Part shown: positions 44,899 through 56,400 of the stretch, one piece after another
Numbering within the stretch: the stretch's first letter is position 1
Layout: every line of letters starts with the position of its first letter
NCBI GenBank assembly: GCA_918807975.1
Contig: OU964922.1
Location: 28,632,329 to 28,696,328, forward strand
DNA: 64,000 bases
Direction of reading: 5' to 3'
From: Aplidium turbinatum
Lineage: Eukaryota > Chordata > Ascidiacea > Aplousobranchia > Polyclinidae
Translations under genes and position numbers: made by a program
The notes under the pieces: generated by a model
The model's input: the letters and a program-made list of their open reading frames with translations, nothing else
The model's database searches: none
Told to the model about the DNA's origin: nothing

Positions 44899-47800
44899 AC
44901 CATTCGTCATAGCACATGACTAGGGAACTGTGTTCCGAAAGCTAGTGTAATTTGATATTGCCAAAAAGAACCCGCAGCATCAGGCTATAACAGATCGTTT
45001 GAATCTACACTGTGAAATTAAAGCAACGATCATGCTGCTAAAAGCGAAACTCATTCAACTACCTTTCTTTAACTCCCTACAGTTCAGATGCTCCCGTAGC
45101 CTACTCTCGTGGTCAAATGTCTGGTGGACATACCGATGTACCATACGTCAATGCCGAATCACAAGGACATGCAAAACTGTATACGACATTTGAGCAGAGA
45201 AACGAAGGCGTCTGAGACTTTAATTGAAAATACGAACTAATTTTGAATGTTTTGTAAGTAGGAAAAATGTCCACATCAAATTTAATGTTTACAAAATTAG
45301 TGTATTGTTTCAAACTGTTTTCGTGCTATATGTATAGTTGCTGCTTTCCCACTTATTTGTATTGGCAAACGGAAAGCTAATTCTATTTTGTCATACATGA
45401 CGAAAAAGTCGAGATCTATAGAAGATTGCGAGAGTGGACGTAGAGATAAGAGTGCTGATGGTTCTAATAGCATGGGTTCACTAGGCCAACTTCTAATCTG
45501 ATTGAGAGAAAGAATCCTGATGATGTATCGGCAACCGGTGGGTTATGGGCTGTGAGTGCCTTTAAATATTAATCAAAGGGATGGGCATTGGCCTACTGTC
45601 ACTATTGTCGCAAATCACTCGGCCGACATTTCTAATTAGCCCCCCCTCCCTAAATTTTTTTCTGAGTGCGCTACTGACGCTTTATAATACGGTTTAAGGC
45701 CAAGTTTGCACACCAAATCACTCGAAACAAACGTCAACTGCGAACCAGGATCATGCTGACAATACACCAACTTCGATTTGCCAGTTATTGGATTCAAAAC
45801 ACGAGCAGCAGTAATGCGGTTAAAGGCTGCTTTAACATTTCCAATCTTAACATTACGCACAGGAACTCAGGCACCAGCATTATCTTTACCGACCGAATCC
45901 AGAGAATCACGTGACGTCACATAAAAATCATGCAGAAGAAAAAAGTGTTTCCTATCGTTGTTAGGCCCACATTGACGACAGTTGTTTGCATGATTACAGT
46001 CCCTAACCATATGCTGGCGCAAACAATTCAAGCATTTGCCAGCTTTCACAATAACATCTCTCCGATCTTTAGGTGTCAAGCGCAAAATCTTTACAATTAG
46101 ACAAAAAATGATATTCAACTTGACCACGTGACGAACAATAAAAACATGCCGGCATGTCTCTACGTCTGGCCACACCACCGCGCGGTGCGCCAACAGCAGT
46201 CGAGTACTGCGAATTCCCTGAAATCCCATTATCATGGGGTTTTACCGACGTCTGCCTAACCGGACATGAAGGCAATTTTCCTTTGCCAAACTGTTTAAAA
46301 TGCTGCGACTCACCAGAATCGCCCATTAACATGATGCTAAAATCAATCGACTTACGCGTTTTCTCTCGTACAACAAAATCGAACAAACTCTGAAAAGTAG
46401 GCTCATTAGTGCCACCATACTGATCACCCAAAAAGTCAAGATAACGCTGTTTAGCATCAAACGGGAGTCGCTTAGCCAAATCCAAAACAAAACGTCTTTC
46501 CAATTTATCACGCTGACCATAAGCTTGCGCGTAAAGCAGACACTGTGACAATTCATCTTTAAACTCTTTCAAATCACTGGAAGAGATCGAAGTTAATTTG
46601 CTACCATAGCGATACTTTCTAATTTCTGGTTCGGCGAAAAGACCTCCACGAACTCCAAAACGTTGGGACAAGCGAGCTAATGACATTTCTGTCCTGTCTT
46701 CCTCTGACAAGCCAGGAGTGTCAGAAACCAAATTAGCAATCGTTTGAGCAGCTGTCCTAACACAAGCTGCTTGTAACAAAGTCAAACGAGTTCCTTTAAA
46801 GGGCGAAGCTGCCATCAAGGCCATAATACAATTTTTAAAGAAGATAAATGGCATATTATTACCATCGTAACCAATCAAGGCCGCCTTATCAAAAAACGTC
46901 CTACTATTTTGGTATTCAAAAAAGCAATCCTGTTGTTGAGAATTTGATTTAGCGGGAGAAGACAAGCTATATCCCTTAAGGGGCTGATGGGGCTCAGTCA
47001 CATGCACAGCCCGATCACGATCCTCACACAAGTTAAAATCAGAAGACGCGATACGCCTCTCACAACCACTCAAATTACGTGTAGCTGGGCGATCAAAAAC
47101 TAGCGGCGCAGAAAACTGTGAAGGGGGCAAAATATTACTTCTGATAGAGGCCCGTGACCTATACGCTCTGGGGGATGAGTTTGGTTATATTTTGCAGGCC
47201 TTGGCTCTAGATTCTTCGGAAGACCCTTAGCCGCGGCCCCGAGACCTCCTAAAACAGCTTGAAAACGTGTGGATTGCACTGGTCCACCCGCGGGTTGAAC
47301 AGGCGTCTGAAAAGGATTATGTAAATTTAACCGCAATTGATGTTCACTTCTGGAATGGCTAGAAGAGCCCTTCCTAGAACTACGCCGGGAGCCCAACTCT
47401 GAACGATATTCAGCTAAAACTACCTCTTTACGTTGTTCAGCCCTCAACTGAGCGTCTTTGAGTGCGAACTCAGCAGCTCTCGCTTCGGCTTTCGCGGCGG
47501 CCTCTGCTCGTACGGCCTCAGCAGCTCTCGCGTCGGCCTCAGCTCTCGCTTCGGCCTCAGCAGCTCTTGCTTTGGCCTTAGCTTGGATCTGGAGCTCCTC
47601 TCGTCTTAGCTGTAGGTTAATTTGTGCAACTATCCGAGACGAACTCCTAGACATCCTAGTGCTTACATTTGAGGCGCTATCCTCAGGATGAATGTCAGCA
47701 TCCAACATATCTGAGAACTCGCTTTCTTTTTGTTCGAAGTTATTTTTTAACTAGTTAAATTCGGGATCTACCCTATCACGAAGTTCTGCCAAAATTGCAG

Positions 47801-48608
47801 AGTTAAAAATTTTACTCAAAAGAGCATGGAAATGCCGTAATTCCTCTTCTAAAGTAGATAAGTTAGATCGAAAAATTAACAGTTCCTGCTTATCACTCAA
47901 AGAACCTAGGGCTACAGAAAGTTCCCCAATTTGAGTTAAAATATCCCTTCTAAGATGCCGGGCCTCTCGAACTGACTTAGCCTCATCGTTACTGGGTCCC
48001 TCTCCAGAATGGCCTACCCGACCGCAAAGAACATCATCAGGCTTAAACTCAGTCGAGTCGACGGCGGTCGAGTCCTTGTCGCCACCGAGTGTAGACATAT
48101 TAACTGTTGGGGCTAAATTTAACAATTAAAAAAATTAAGTTACACAAACACACAAATTATTAAGTTATCAAAAACTTAACTGCAACGACTGTAAAAATAC
48201 AAAAAGAATTTAAATGCACAATACCGTAGTTGTAGGGGTATATATATGAAGTCCCAAAGTTCCACAAACTTGCTTGGATTCGTCCACTTGAATATTCAAG
48301 CACAGATCGATTGTCTTTAATCTTTTTTCTTGCCAATGAATGTCAATGTTGTTTTTCCTGACAACCAACAAAGAAACGTTTTTAATTTTCAGCTTGAAGT
48401 TCTTCAGTACCAACTGAGAAGAAACGTCTTTATTATTGTGCTTCTGTAGACTACCAACCAGCAACAAATCGTCTTTATTATTTCTTGTGGTTCTGCAGCC
48501 TACCAACCAACAACTTCGTCTTTATTTTTTATGTGCTTTAAGTTCTTCTTGGCCTACCAACCAACAATCCACGTCTTTATTTTTTATGTCTTGCCTGTGC
48601 TTCCGTAC

Positions 48609-49231
48609 AATTGTAACATAAGATTCCCGGATCCGTTCGTCTGTATGCAATGACCGAAAAGAAACACTCTTCTGAAACGTCTATTCAAGAATTGTATTTC
48701 TGTAAAAAATAGCCCACTGGCCGTCGAAACTGGGTGCAACGCGATACACCACTAAACTTGTCACTATAAAACAAATTACTTGGATAAAGACGGAAATTCG
48801 TCCAGCTGGCAAGCACTAAGCAAACAGTTAAATATTCGACCACTCTTCAAGCAACAATTTTAAAAATGACGAGAATAAATTACGATATTTCAAACGCACG
48901 TAAGCAGTTACTGTGACGTAATAATGATAAGCAATGATAAGTTATTCAAGCAGCTGTTCAAGTTTAGCTTACACCTGTTCAAGCTTGGCCCACACCTGTT
49001 CAAGCCTGGCTTACACCTGTTCAAGTAATTGCACCTGTTCAAGTAATTGCAAGTAATTGCTTACACCTGTTCAAGATGTAATGTTATGCTGCAGCTGCAA
49101 TGTTTTACAGGTCTTGCAAGCGATAGTGCAATTTGCTAATTTTTTAGAAATATTCCATTACGTAATACGCTAAGATTCAGTAAACCTGAACGGTTTTACA
49201 TGACGTTTGATTTGGTGAACAATTGTCTGGA
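48609..49231 (-). repeat. BEL/Pao 5' LTR
   Basis: Partner of 39196-39788; about 30 bp longer owing to extra CACCTGTTCAAGTAATTG units in the middle. Confidence 0.85.
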
Positions 49232-50390
49232 TCAGATATATGCCATCCATAGGCCATGCATAATTTGCCAGCAATAAGCCTATAAATCGCTATTTAAAAA
49301 CATTGGCCCGCGATTAGAAGAAAACTTGAAAATCAATTAAAAATAAAGAAAAAGATAAAACAAATATGAACAACGACATAGGCTATACCTATACGATATG
49401 CTATAAAATAGACATTAAAACAGCCATTTTCAGCAATTGCGAATGCTTAAAAAATAAATTTTGCTTGAAAAAAAATTGCCAAGCATGCAAAGTAAACTTG
49501 AAATCTGGTTTAAAACCCTGTATGCAGTGTCCATGACCAATTGGACGTTTGTGTGTTTGCAGGCATATAGGCTACGGTAATTCATTGAAATTAGATTGTT
49601 TCAACTGACATCATTTGGTTCAACGTTGATATCAGATCAGCTGAGTCAGCTCCAACAAATGTTGCTATTAAAATGTAGGCTATTTGAAGTTGTATGAAAG
49701 AAAGTAACGGAGTCTGATCGATAGTTAATTTTAACCATAATAATAACAAGAAATTATTTCCCTCCGCCCCCCGGAATAAGTTAAGTCCGCCCTGGGACTA
49801 ATATCAGCTGTTTAGAAGCACATCAAACCATTTGATGTGGAAACATACAATTTCAACAATTTCTCACAAAATTTCGGGGAGGGGGGCAATCCGCGCCTGC
49901 TCAAAACGATCTGTTATATCTATAAGCGATCGTTGCACTTTACTTGCGAAAGATGTTTTAGGCCTACACTTATTGGCAACCATCTAGGCTACCGGTACTT
50001 TATTCCACATCGCATTTTAAAATTGACCTGCCCTAAATTGAGCATGAGCCTATAGGCTACTTTGTAGAAAAACATCTTTCAATTGGGTTAATCCAAACAA
50101 CTAGTTCCAACAAGATTCAATGATTTCTTCGAGAATCTAGAAATTACAGTACCGTAGCCTAACATATGTCACATTGGTCGCCTGCAATAAATGTTTGAAG
50201 ATCAAACGCAAGCCGTCGTTGAAAAGTCGCATAAAAGTAAAATCCTGTTGAAAGTAAAGTAAAAGAATTAAAATAAAGGGTAGGCTATTTAAACACTTTT
50301 TAGTGTCCTCAAAGACTTTTTTTTAGAAACGAGAAAGAACAAATTATTAGTTTCCTCTGAAAACTAATAATTTTATATTATTTTTGTTTT
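49232..50390. other. Unassigned spacer
   Basis: AT-rich, no long frame. G/C runs near 49760 and 49875 (GGGGAGGGGGG) resemble hAT-type ends but I cannot pair them. Confidence 0.3.
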
Positions 50391-50394
50391 GTAA

Positions 50395-51115
50395 AAGGGA
50401 AAAAGAAAACTGAAAGAGCTGGATTGAAACTCAATATTAAATAAACAAAAATTATAACAACTGGTAAAGCAGATAACATAAATATCAAGATTGAAAATCA
50501 AGAAATTGAAACAGTGAATGAATTTATTATTTCTAGGCTCAAAAATAAGCTGGGATTCTAATAACTCACCAAAGATAAGGAGAAGAATAGCGCTGGGAAG
50601 AAATGCATTTGTTGGAATGAATAGCATTTGGAAGAGCAAGGATATAAAATTAGAAACAAAGAAGAAGCTGATCAAAACTATTATATTCCCAATTGAAAGT
50701 TACGGATGCGAAACATGGACAATGAACAAAACAGACAGAAGAAAGATTGACGCACTTGAATTGTGGTGTTGGAGAAGATTACTGCGTGTTCCTTGGACAG
50801 CCAAAGTAACAAATGAGAAAATTCTCGAACAAATTAAACCGGACATATCCCTAGAAGCTAGAATCGTCAGGCAGAAACTTTCGTATTTTGGCCACATAAT
50901 GAGAAGCAAATCAATGGAAAAAGACATCATGCTTGGTTTGGTCAGCAGAGGAAAAGGAAGGGGGCGCCCAAAAACAGGATGGCTTGACACAATTGTAAAT
51001 GACAGTGGTATGGGAGTGCATGAATTGAAGGAGGCTGCGTGGGATTGAGAGATGTGGGAAAGATGACGTATTGAGTGACCGAGAGTCGTAAACGACTGAA
51101 CGGATGAAGAAGAAT
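50395..51115 (+). pseudogene. RTE-clade LINE 3' fragment
   Basis: Open frame 50518-51045 encodes FLGSKISWDSNNSPKIRRRI, ESYGCETWTMNKTDRRKIDA, LELWCWRRLLRVPWTAKVTN, ILEQIKPDISLEARIVRQKL, YFGHIMRSKSMEKDIMLGL, RGRPKTGWLD: the classic BovB/RTE C-terminus. Upstream ~50410-50517 extends it with a stop (ERAGLKLNIK-stop). Downstream ...CCGAGAGTCGTAAACGACTG encodes the usual TESRKRLN end in the shifted frame. 5'-truncated, no active site. Confidence 0.88.
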
Positions 51116-52362
51116 TTTTGTTGTGCACTACGTTAGCATAAAAAGTAAATTTTATGATCCTGACTTAAGAATTCAATTTGCTGACTTTGATTGTGGGTTT
51201 TGACCGTCATTTAAATACATTAACAACAGAACAATCACTTTATTTCAAACATTTTTTTGCAACGTTTATTTTATTTCTTCATCTGTATAACTGATTTAAC
51301 AAAACAAACCCCAACTGAACATTTTAAAATAAATCAAACTGTGGGGACCCGAATGAATTTCCATTGTTTTTAGCTTTCTACAAAATGTAATTCTCACATA
51401 ACATTTGCGTCTCTTAAAAAAGGCTCACTTGTTGTGCACCGAGATAATTTTGATGGATCATTTTTTACTCAAATAACCTTCCACCGACAGCTTTCCTCAA
51501 GTTATTCTGTTTAATGGCAAGTCATCGCTTTCAATCTTCTCTGCTTTAACAAAACGTTATATCCGCAGTTCACCTCTGCGACGGTATCTCACCAGGAGTT
51601 CACCCTAGTTCGTAAACATTGTTGAAATTTGCCAATCTTAAATTACGTAACTGCTTGCTTTTTCCTTTTTCTGAAAGTGGTTTATATACCTCTGAACAAA
51701 ACAATTTTAAAAGAGACTCATAAGATAACTTTTCAAATTCAAAATCTAAATTCAATTCGAACTCACGAATAAAAGAACTTGAGACTCATTGTGTTACCTT
51801 TGTACCATCGAAGTTTTGTTACGCCAGCAGCGGTTCTGCTGTCATCAGTGGAATAAACATTTAAATCCACAATATAACCTCGAAACCTCTGCAAATCCAT
51901 AAACATTTTTATCACCAGGTGTCACTATCATCTTGTCTTTTGCGAAATGCAAATGTGTAATTTACTCCATTTCATTTTTTAGGAAGCGATGACGCGTGGT
52001 AGGATTTGACATTTGTATTTTTTTTTTCATAAGTTTATGTCAGAATGTCAGCAGCTAGCCTGAAAATTAAATGTTTTTTGTTGCGACCACATTATTGTAC
52101 TTCAGTAATATTTTTGTTGTATTCGAGCAGGATTACGTCCGGTACCGTATCTTCGGCTTTGTAAAATCTAGGTTGGAAAGATTGTGTCTTAAATTCAAAG
52201 AAGCATGGTATTTTTTCTATGCTGCAGTGTAGTACCAACCCCATCATCGCAAACAATCTATAAAATGATGGTTGTAAGTGTAAACAGATAGTTTGTTATG
52301 ATTTGTCTTTTTAGTTCGATAATGGGTAGGCTACCGGTATGCTTTATGCTACATACTTTTTA
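51116..52362. other. SAFB 5' flank
   Basis: No frame or repeat boundary recognised. AT-rich, with scattered T-runs. It could hold a distal promoter or a non-coding first exon of SAFB, but nothing in the sequence decides it. Confidence 0.3.
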
Positions 52363-53328
52363 GGCAGTGGCTATTTGACCGGCGCCGGTCTTTGAATCTG
52401 AAACACTATTTAACCGGTCATGACGTCACTCCATAGGCACTTCTTTCTTTTTCTCTTTCAAAGCAAAAGACGAGAAGAGTGCGTATATAACTTGTAAATT
52501 CGACGATTATCTTCAACTGATTGGATGGCGCGTGGGTTACGTCTCTGGTTGATGTTCCAGAGGGAATGAGTTCGATACTACGTGGAAGCGTTTTTTTTTT
52601 TAATTTTTAACTAAATTTTGACCCGAAGTGACTCAATCGTTAGGCTGCTGCATTTTTGTAGTCAATTTTTTTTTTCAGAAGCCTACAGCCCAATTTTTTA
52701 TGTCTTTTCAACTATGAGTAATAAAGTCAGAGTTTTTTAATTTTTTTGAATTTGAGAATTTCTCTGGATAATTTTCCGTTCGTCATAAGAGGATGTGACC
52801 GTGTTTTCCGAACGACGCATTACATTTTTGCGATGTGACCGTGTTTGCCGAACGACGCATTACATTTTTGCGTCGTTCGGCATACACGGTCACATCCTCT
52901 TATGACGAACGGAAAATTATCCAGAGAAATTCTCAAATTCAAGAAAATTAAAAAACTCTGACTTTATTACTCATAGTTGAAAAGACATAAAAAATTGGGC
53001 TGTTTGCTTCCGAAAAAAAAAATTGACTACAAAATGCAGCAGCCTAACGATTGAGTCACTTCGGGTCAAAATTTAATTAAAAATTAAAAAAAAAACGCTT
53101 CCACGTAGTATCGAACTCATTCCCTCTGGAACATCAACCAGAGACATAACCCACGCGCCATCCAATCAGTTGAAGATAATCGTCGAATTTACAAGTTACG
53201 GTATATACGCACTCTTCTCGTCTTTTGCTTTGAAAGAGAAAAAGAAAGAAGTGCCTATAGAGTGACGTCATGACCGGTCAAATAGTGTTTCAGATTCAAA
53301 GACCGGCGCCGGTCAAATAGCCACTGCC
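52363..53328. mobile_element. Palindromic MULE, 966 bp, 9-bp TSD
   Basis: Almost wholly two inverted arms (52363-~52855 and ~52860-53328) ending GGCAGTGGCTATTTGACC, flanked by an exact 9-bp duplication TACTTTTTA (52354-52362, 53329-53337). Each arm has GACCGGCGCCGGTC 14 bp from the end, a tRNA-like segment (left 52513-52578, right ~53107-53170), a GACTCAATCGTTAGGCTGC block shared with the 7.9-kb MULE, and ATGTGACCGTGT..CCGAACGACG repeats near the centre. No coding capacity. Ends ~165 bp before the SAFB start codon. Confidence 0.88.
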
Positions 53329-53492
53329 TACTTTTTAGAAGTACGCCATACATGCAGATAGATCGAAAGAGTGCGCAGCTAAAAAAAGTTAGAACCCCTG
53401 ACCTACGGTATGTTGCACCAAATTCTATTTGTACCAAATTCTGTATATTCTGTAGGACCAAGTATACGAAAGCGCTTATAAAAAGTTAAGAA

Positions 53493-56400
53493 ATGCTAAT
53501 TCAACGTAAAATTGGTGAATTGAGAGTGTCGGAGTTAAGGTCTGAATTGGAAAAAAGAAACTTGGATAGCAAAGGTTTAAAAGGAGCTCTTTTGCAAAGG
53601 CTACAAAAGGTAAGTTGCTTCAACTGGTAAATTGTAAAATGTTGTCTACAATGGCATTTTAGACGATGCATTTTTGTGTTTAGTCTAACTGTATCAACAT
53701 TTAAGTTATTTTGGCAGCCGATTGTAGCATCGAATAGACAGCGATAGACACGTGTTTCGCCCATGAGGCTGTTCAAGTATCAACATATAGGCATGTATCA
53801 ACATGTTGTATTGCAGTATTGATCTGTATGATGTTCTTTTTAGGCCATCACTGAAGAGGGGGGTGATATAAACCAAATTGAAGTGGAAGCTGTTGCATCT
53901 CCAAGTGCAAAGATAAAGAACTCTCCAAAAGTTAAAAAATATCTTAAAACTTCTGGGCAGTCTGAAACAGTAGGTTGATGAGTTGATTAAACATTAAAAA
54001 TATATGTTTTTTTGCTACAAACTGAAGTCCCAGTCCTGGGGATTGATGAGTAATGATGACATTGACTGATTAATAATTACGATATTATCCAATTTATAAT
54101 TCGAAACAGTCGCAATAGAACTCAAATGCATGCACATTACAGACTTGCTTGATTAGATGTACTGTGATTCAAAAGAGAATACATGCACATCATTCAATTG
54201 ATATCAACATTTTACGTACGGTATTTGACAGGACATTAAAAAGGCTCCTAGCATTGCGATGGAGACCAAGTCAGATCTAAGTCTTCCTTCTGATCCTGAT
54301 AATGTGAATGCTGATAGCGAGCAGACAACAGATGATGCAAATGCTGAGAAAACAGTGATGGATGATCAATCAACAGCTAATCCAGGTACTTAAATAATTG
54401 CAAAACCTTTATAACGAAAACAATTAACAGAGTTAATAAATGATTCTTAGTCTATTCATTGTATCATAACCGTTTTCAGTTTAAATTTATATGCATACTA
54501 TTTTGAGATTGCAAGGGCATTTTAAGTAATTGTCATCAAAAACTTTCCTTCTGGCAGAATAGCTCATGTTACATTTTTCTCTATTTAAACCTTAGTATGC
54601 TTAGTACACTATGTAGCCACATTTTATAGTTTTCAACTTTATTGATAGCAACTCAATGGCTGCTGTGGTTGTGGTTTCAATTCTTGTTGAAGCTGTTAAG
54701 CACCGAAAAACAAATGCTTACACTATCTTACACTTAAAAAGAATTTAACATGCAATTTTGAAAAGACGATATTTGTGTCTTGCCTGTCTTTGGTATAAAA
54801 AAGCAAACTCTCTCCCGAAACTATATATATATATATATATATAGAATATATATAAAAAAAAACAATGAAAACTATTAATACTACAAAAAGTGCTCAATGC
54901 CAAGCAAAAAGGCAAAGCAGAGCGAATTAAATCAAATCAATATATATATATATATATAACTGGTATTTATAATGTATTTACAGTCTGGGCTCAGCTTATC
55001 AATTCATGGATTTAATACACCAGATTATAAGTCTATTGGCTATAGTATAAGCTTTTTTCTAAGATTTGCTGATACAAATGCCATCAAACGTGACAAGAAC
55101 TAGTTCTGTAAAATTTGTTTTTATAGATTGAAAATTTTTAACTCTGTAAATTAGTTTTGGTGGCGCTTTGCCATCTGCTCTCAGAAGAATGAGGTTTAAT
55201 GCAAGGTAGTGTATAGTTTCAACAGACCATTTCTGAAATAAGAAATATGGAGAAGGAAGATGAGCCAGCTACTCATAGAAGATGATTGGAAGTTTCGACT
55301 TTCCTGATGGACCGGCGTTAATTTTTTGTTACTTTTATTTTAGAATTGATGTTTTTTTATGGAGTTAAAGTAGTTAAGAAATCTTGGATCCTTCTTCAAC
55401 GCCTTTTTTGGAAAGTAATTTTCTGATTATCCCAGCAACCACCTCCTGGCTAGGATGAAATTAGAAATATTTCTGTTTGGTAGTTGCTACACAGCAACTT
55501 ATGTACGTATGTCTAATCTTAAGTATATTATTTGATTCATAAACATGCTACATTTCTTCAATAACCATAGAAAAGCTCGAGGATGTGGCTATGCATGAGG
55601 ATACTGGCAATGAAGGATCCTCCTTAGAAGATGTTCACCAAGAAGTACAGGAAAAAGAAAAAGAAGTGTCTGGACAAGAAGGAATGGCTGCTCCCAAAGA
55701 TGATTATTCGGAGGCACATGGAGATGAACACCAAGATTCGGTTGAGGATTATGATAATGAACGTGTAGAAAATGAGGAGAATGAATTTTTGGTTGATAAA
55801 GACACAGCGAAACAATATGACGATGAAGATGATGAGTTTGTTGAGTTAGTGGAAAACTGTGATGATGATGATCAAGCTGAAAACTATGATGATGACATTC
55901 ATGCAGAACAGTTTCAATCTAATATTGAAATGAACTCTGGTGATGAAGGCATTCCAGATGTAAAACAAACTGGTGAAATTGAAGCAAACATCCAGTCAGC
56001 AGACACAACATCCACCGACTACGCAGAAGATGCAGATGTTGGTGCGGAAGAGCCTGACGAGGACAGTTCTAACATAGCAATGGAAGATGATGTTTTGGAT
56101 ATGCTTGATTATGATATCGAGATCCCTGAACAAACCTCTCAGGATGAAGGCTCTAAAGAAGGAGTCTCCAATGATGATGGAACGGAGGAGGGGGATGTAA
56201 AGGCAAAAGTATCTGGCTCAAGTTCCGAAACCAATATCAAAGACCCATCAGACAAGACAGAAAGGTTGGTCTTATCCAGTGTTTTTTTCACAGGATCATC
56301 GAAAGTTTCAATGTTTTAACAGATTGTGATCTAATTGTAGTAATTGAGTGTTTTGGTGTCCCTGTCAATGACAAGCTAATGTCAACAAATTATATTGTAT

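Larger units (their letters stand above)
42690..45018. repeat. Inverted-duplicate Penelope 3' end
   Basis: Two ~450-bp arms meet at ~43133 (TTCTTTGAGCCGCCTCAAAG). The left arm is 42690-43130; the right arm 43136-45018 is interrupted by two insertions. Minus strand of the left arm encodes RRLKEHLSSDKSSVFDHQQQ, FKIIGRENDAVQLRFKEAIF and PKINNRAERDELRHLIY-stop, a Penelope GIY-YIG C-terminus of a family different from its host. Confidence 0.75.
42230..45320 (-). mobile_element. Penelope-like fragment, interrupted
   Basis: Minus strand: ~45313-45100 encodes SNVVYSFACPCDSALTYG (GIY-YIG start); ~42655-42480 encodes ECSFCTDQKFSADSFNILRK (GIY-YIG end). The trailer ~42360-42320 reads TGATGAGGGCTGAAGGTTAA then GCCGAAAACG, typical of Penelope 3' ends. 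Between the two halves sits an inverted duplicate of another Penelope 3' end. Confidence 0.75.
42121..45676. mobile_element. hAT-like element inserted in the BEL/Pao fossil
   Basis: Ends CAGTAGCGCACCCAG and the complement of CAGTAGCGCACTCAG; duplications ACACTTTA / ACGCTTTA (42113-42120, 45677-45684). Long G/C runs follow each end (GGGGGCTCAAGCCCCCCC, GGGAGGGGGGGCTAA complement). No transposase of its own is visible: nearly all the interior is Penelope-derived and later inserts. Confidence 0.75.
39196..49231 (-). mobile_element. BEL/Pao LTR retrotransposon fossil (broken)
   Basis: Two direct repeats of ~600 bp bound it: 39196-39788 (3' LTR) and 48609-49231 (5' LTR, minus orientation). They differ at roughly eight bases over ~570 aligned plus a CACCTGTTCAAGTAATTG length variation, so insertion is recent. 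Parts, right to left: gag-like region ~48125-46070 (Ala/Glu/Arg helix, then a DUF1759-like region and Cys/His knuckles), DUF1758-like aspartic protease (~46000-45690 and ~42110-41110), reverse transcriptase remnant ~41110-40660, integrase C-terminal DUF5641-like part ~40640-40100. It is broken: much of pol is absent, there are several breaks, and a 3.6-kb hAT lies inside the protease region. Confidence 0.88.

Noticed and set aside
47458-47691. Alanine-rich plus-strand frame
   Set aside because: It is antisense to the charged helix of the BEL/Pao gag-like region.
53476-53485. TTATAAAAAG as a SAFB TATA box
   Set aside because: It lies only 8-17 bp before the chosen ATG, too close for initiation upstream of that codon.
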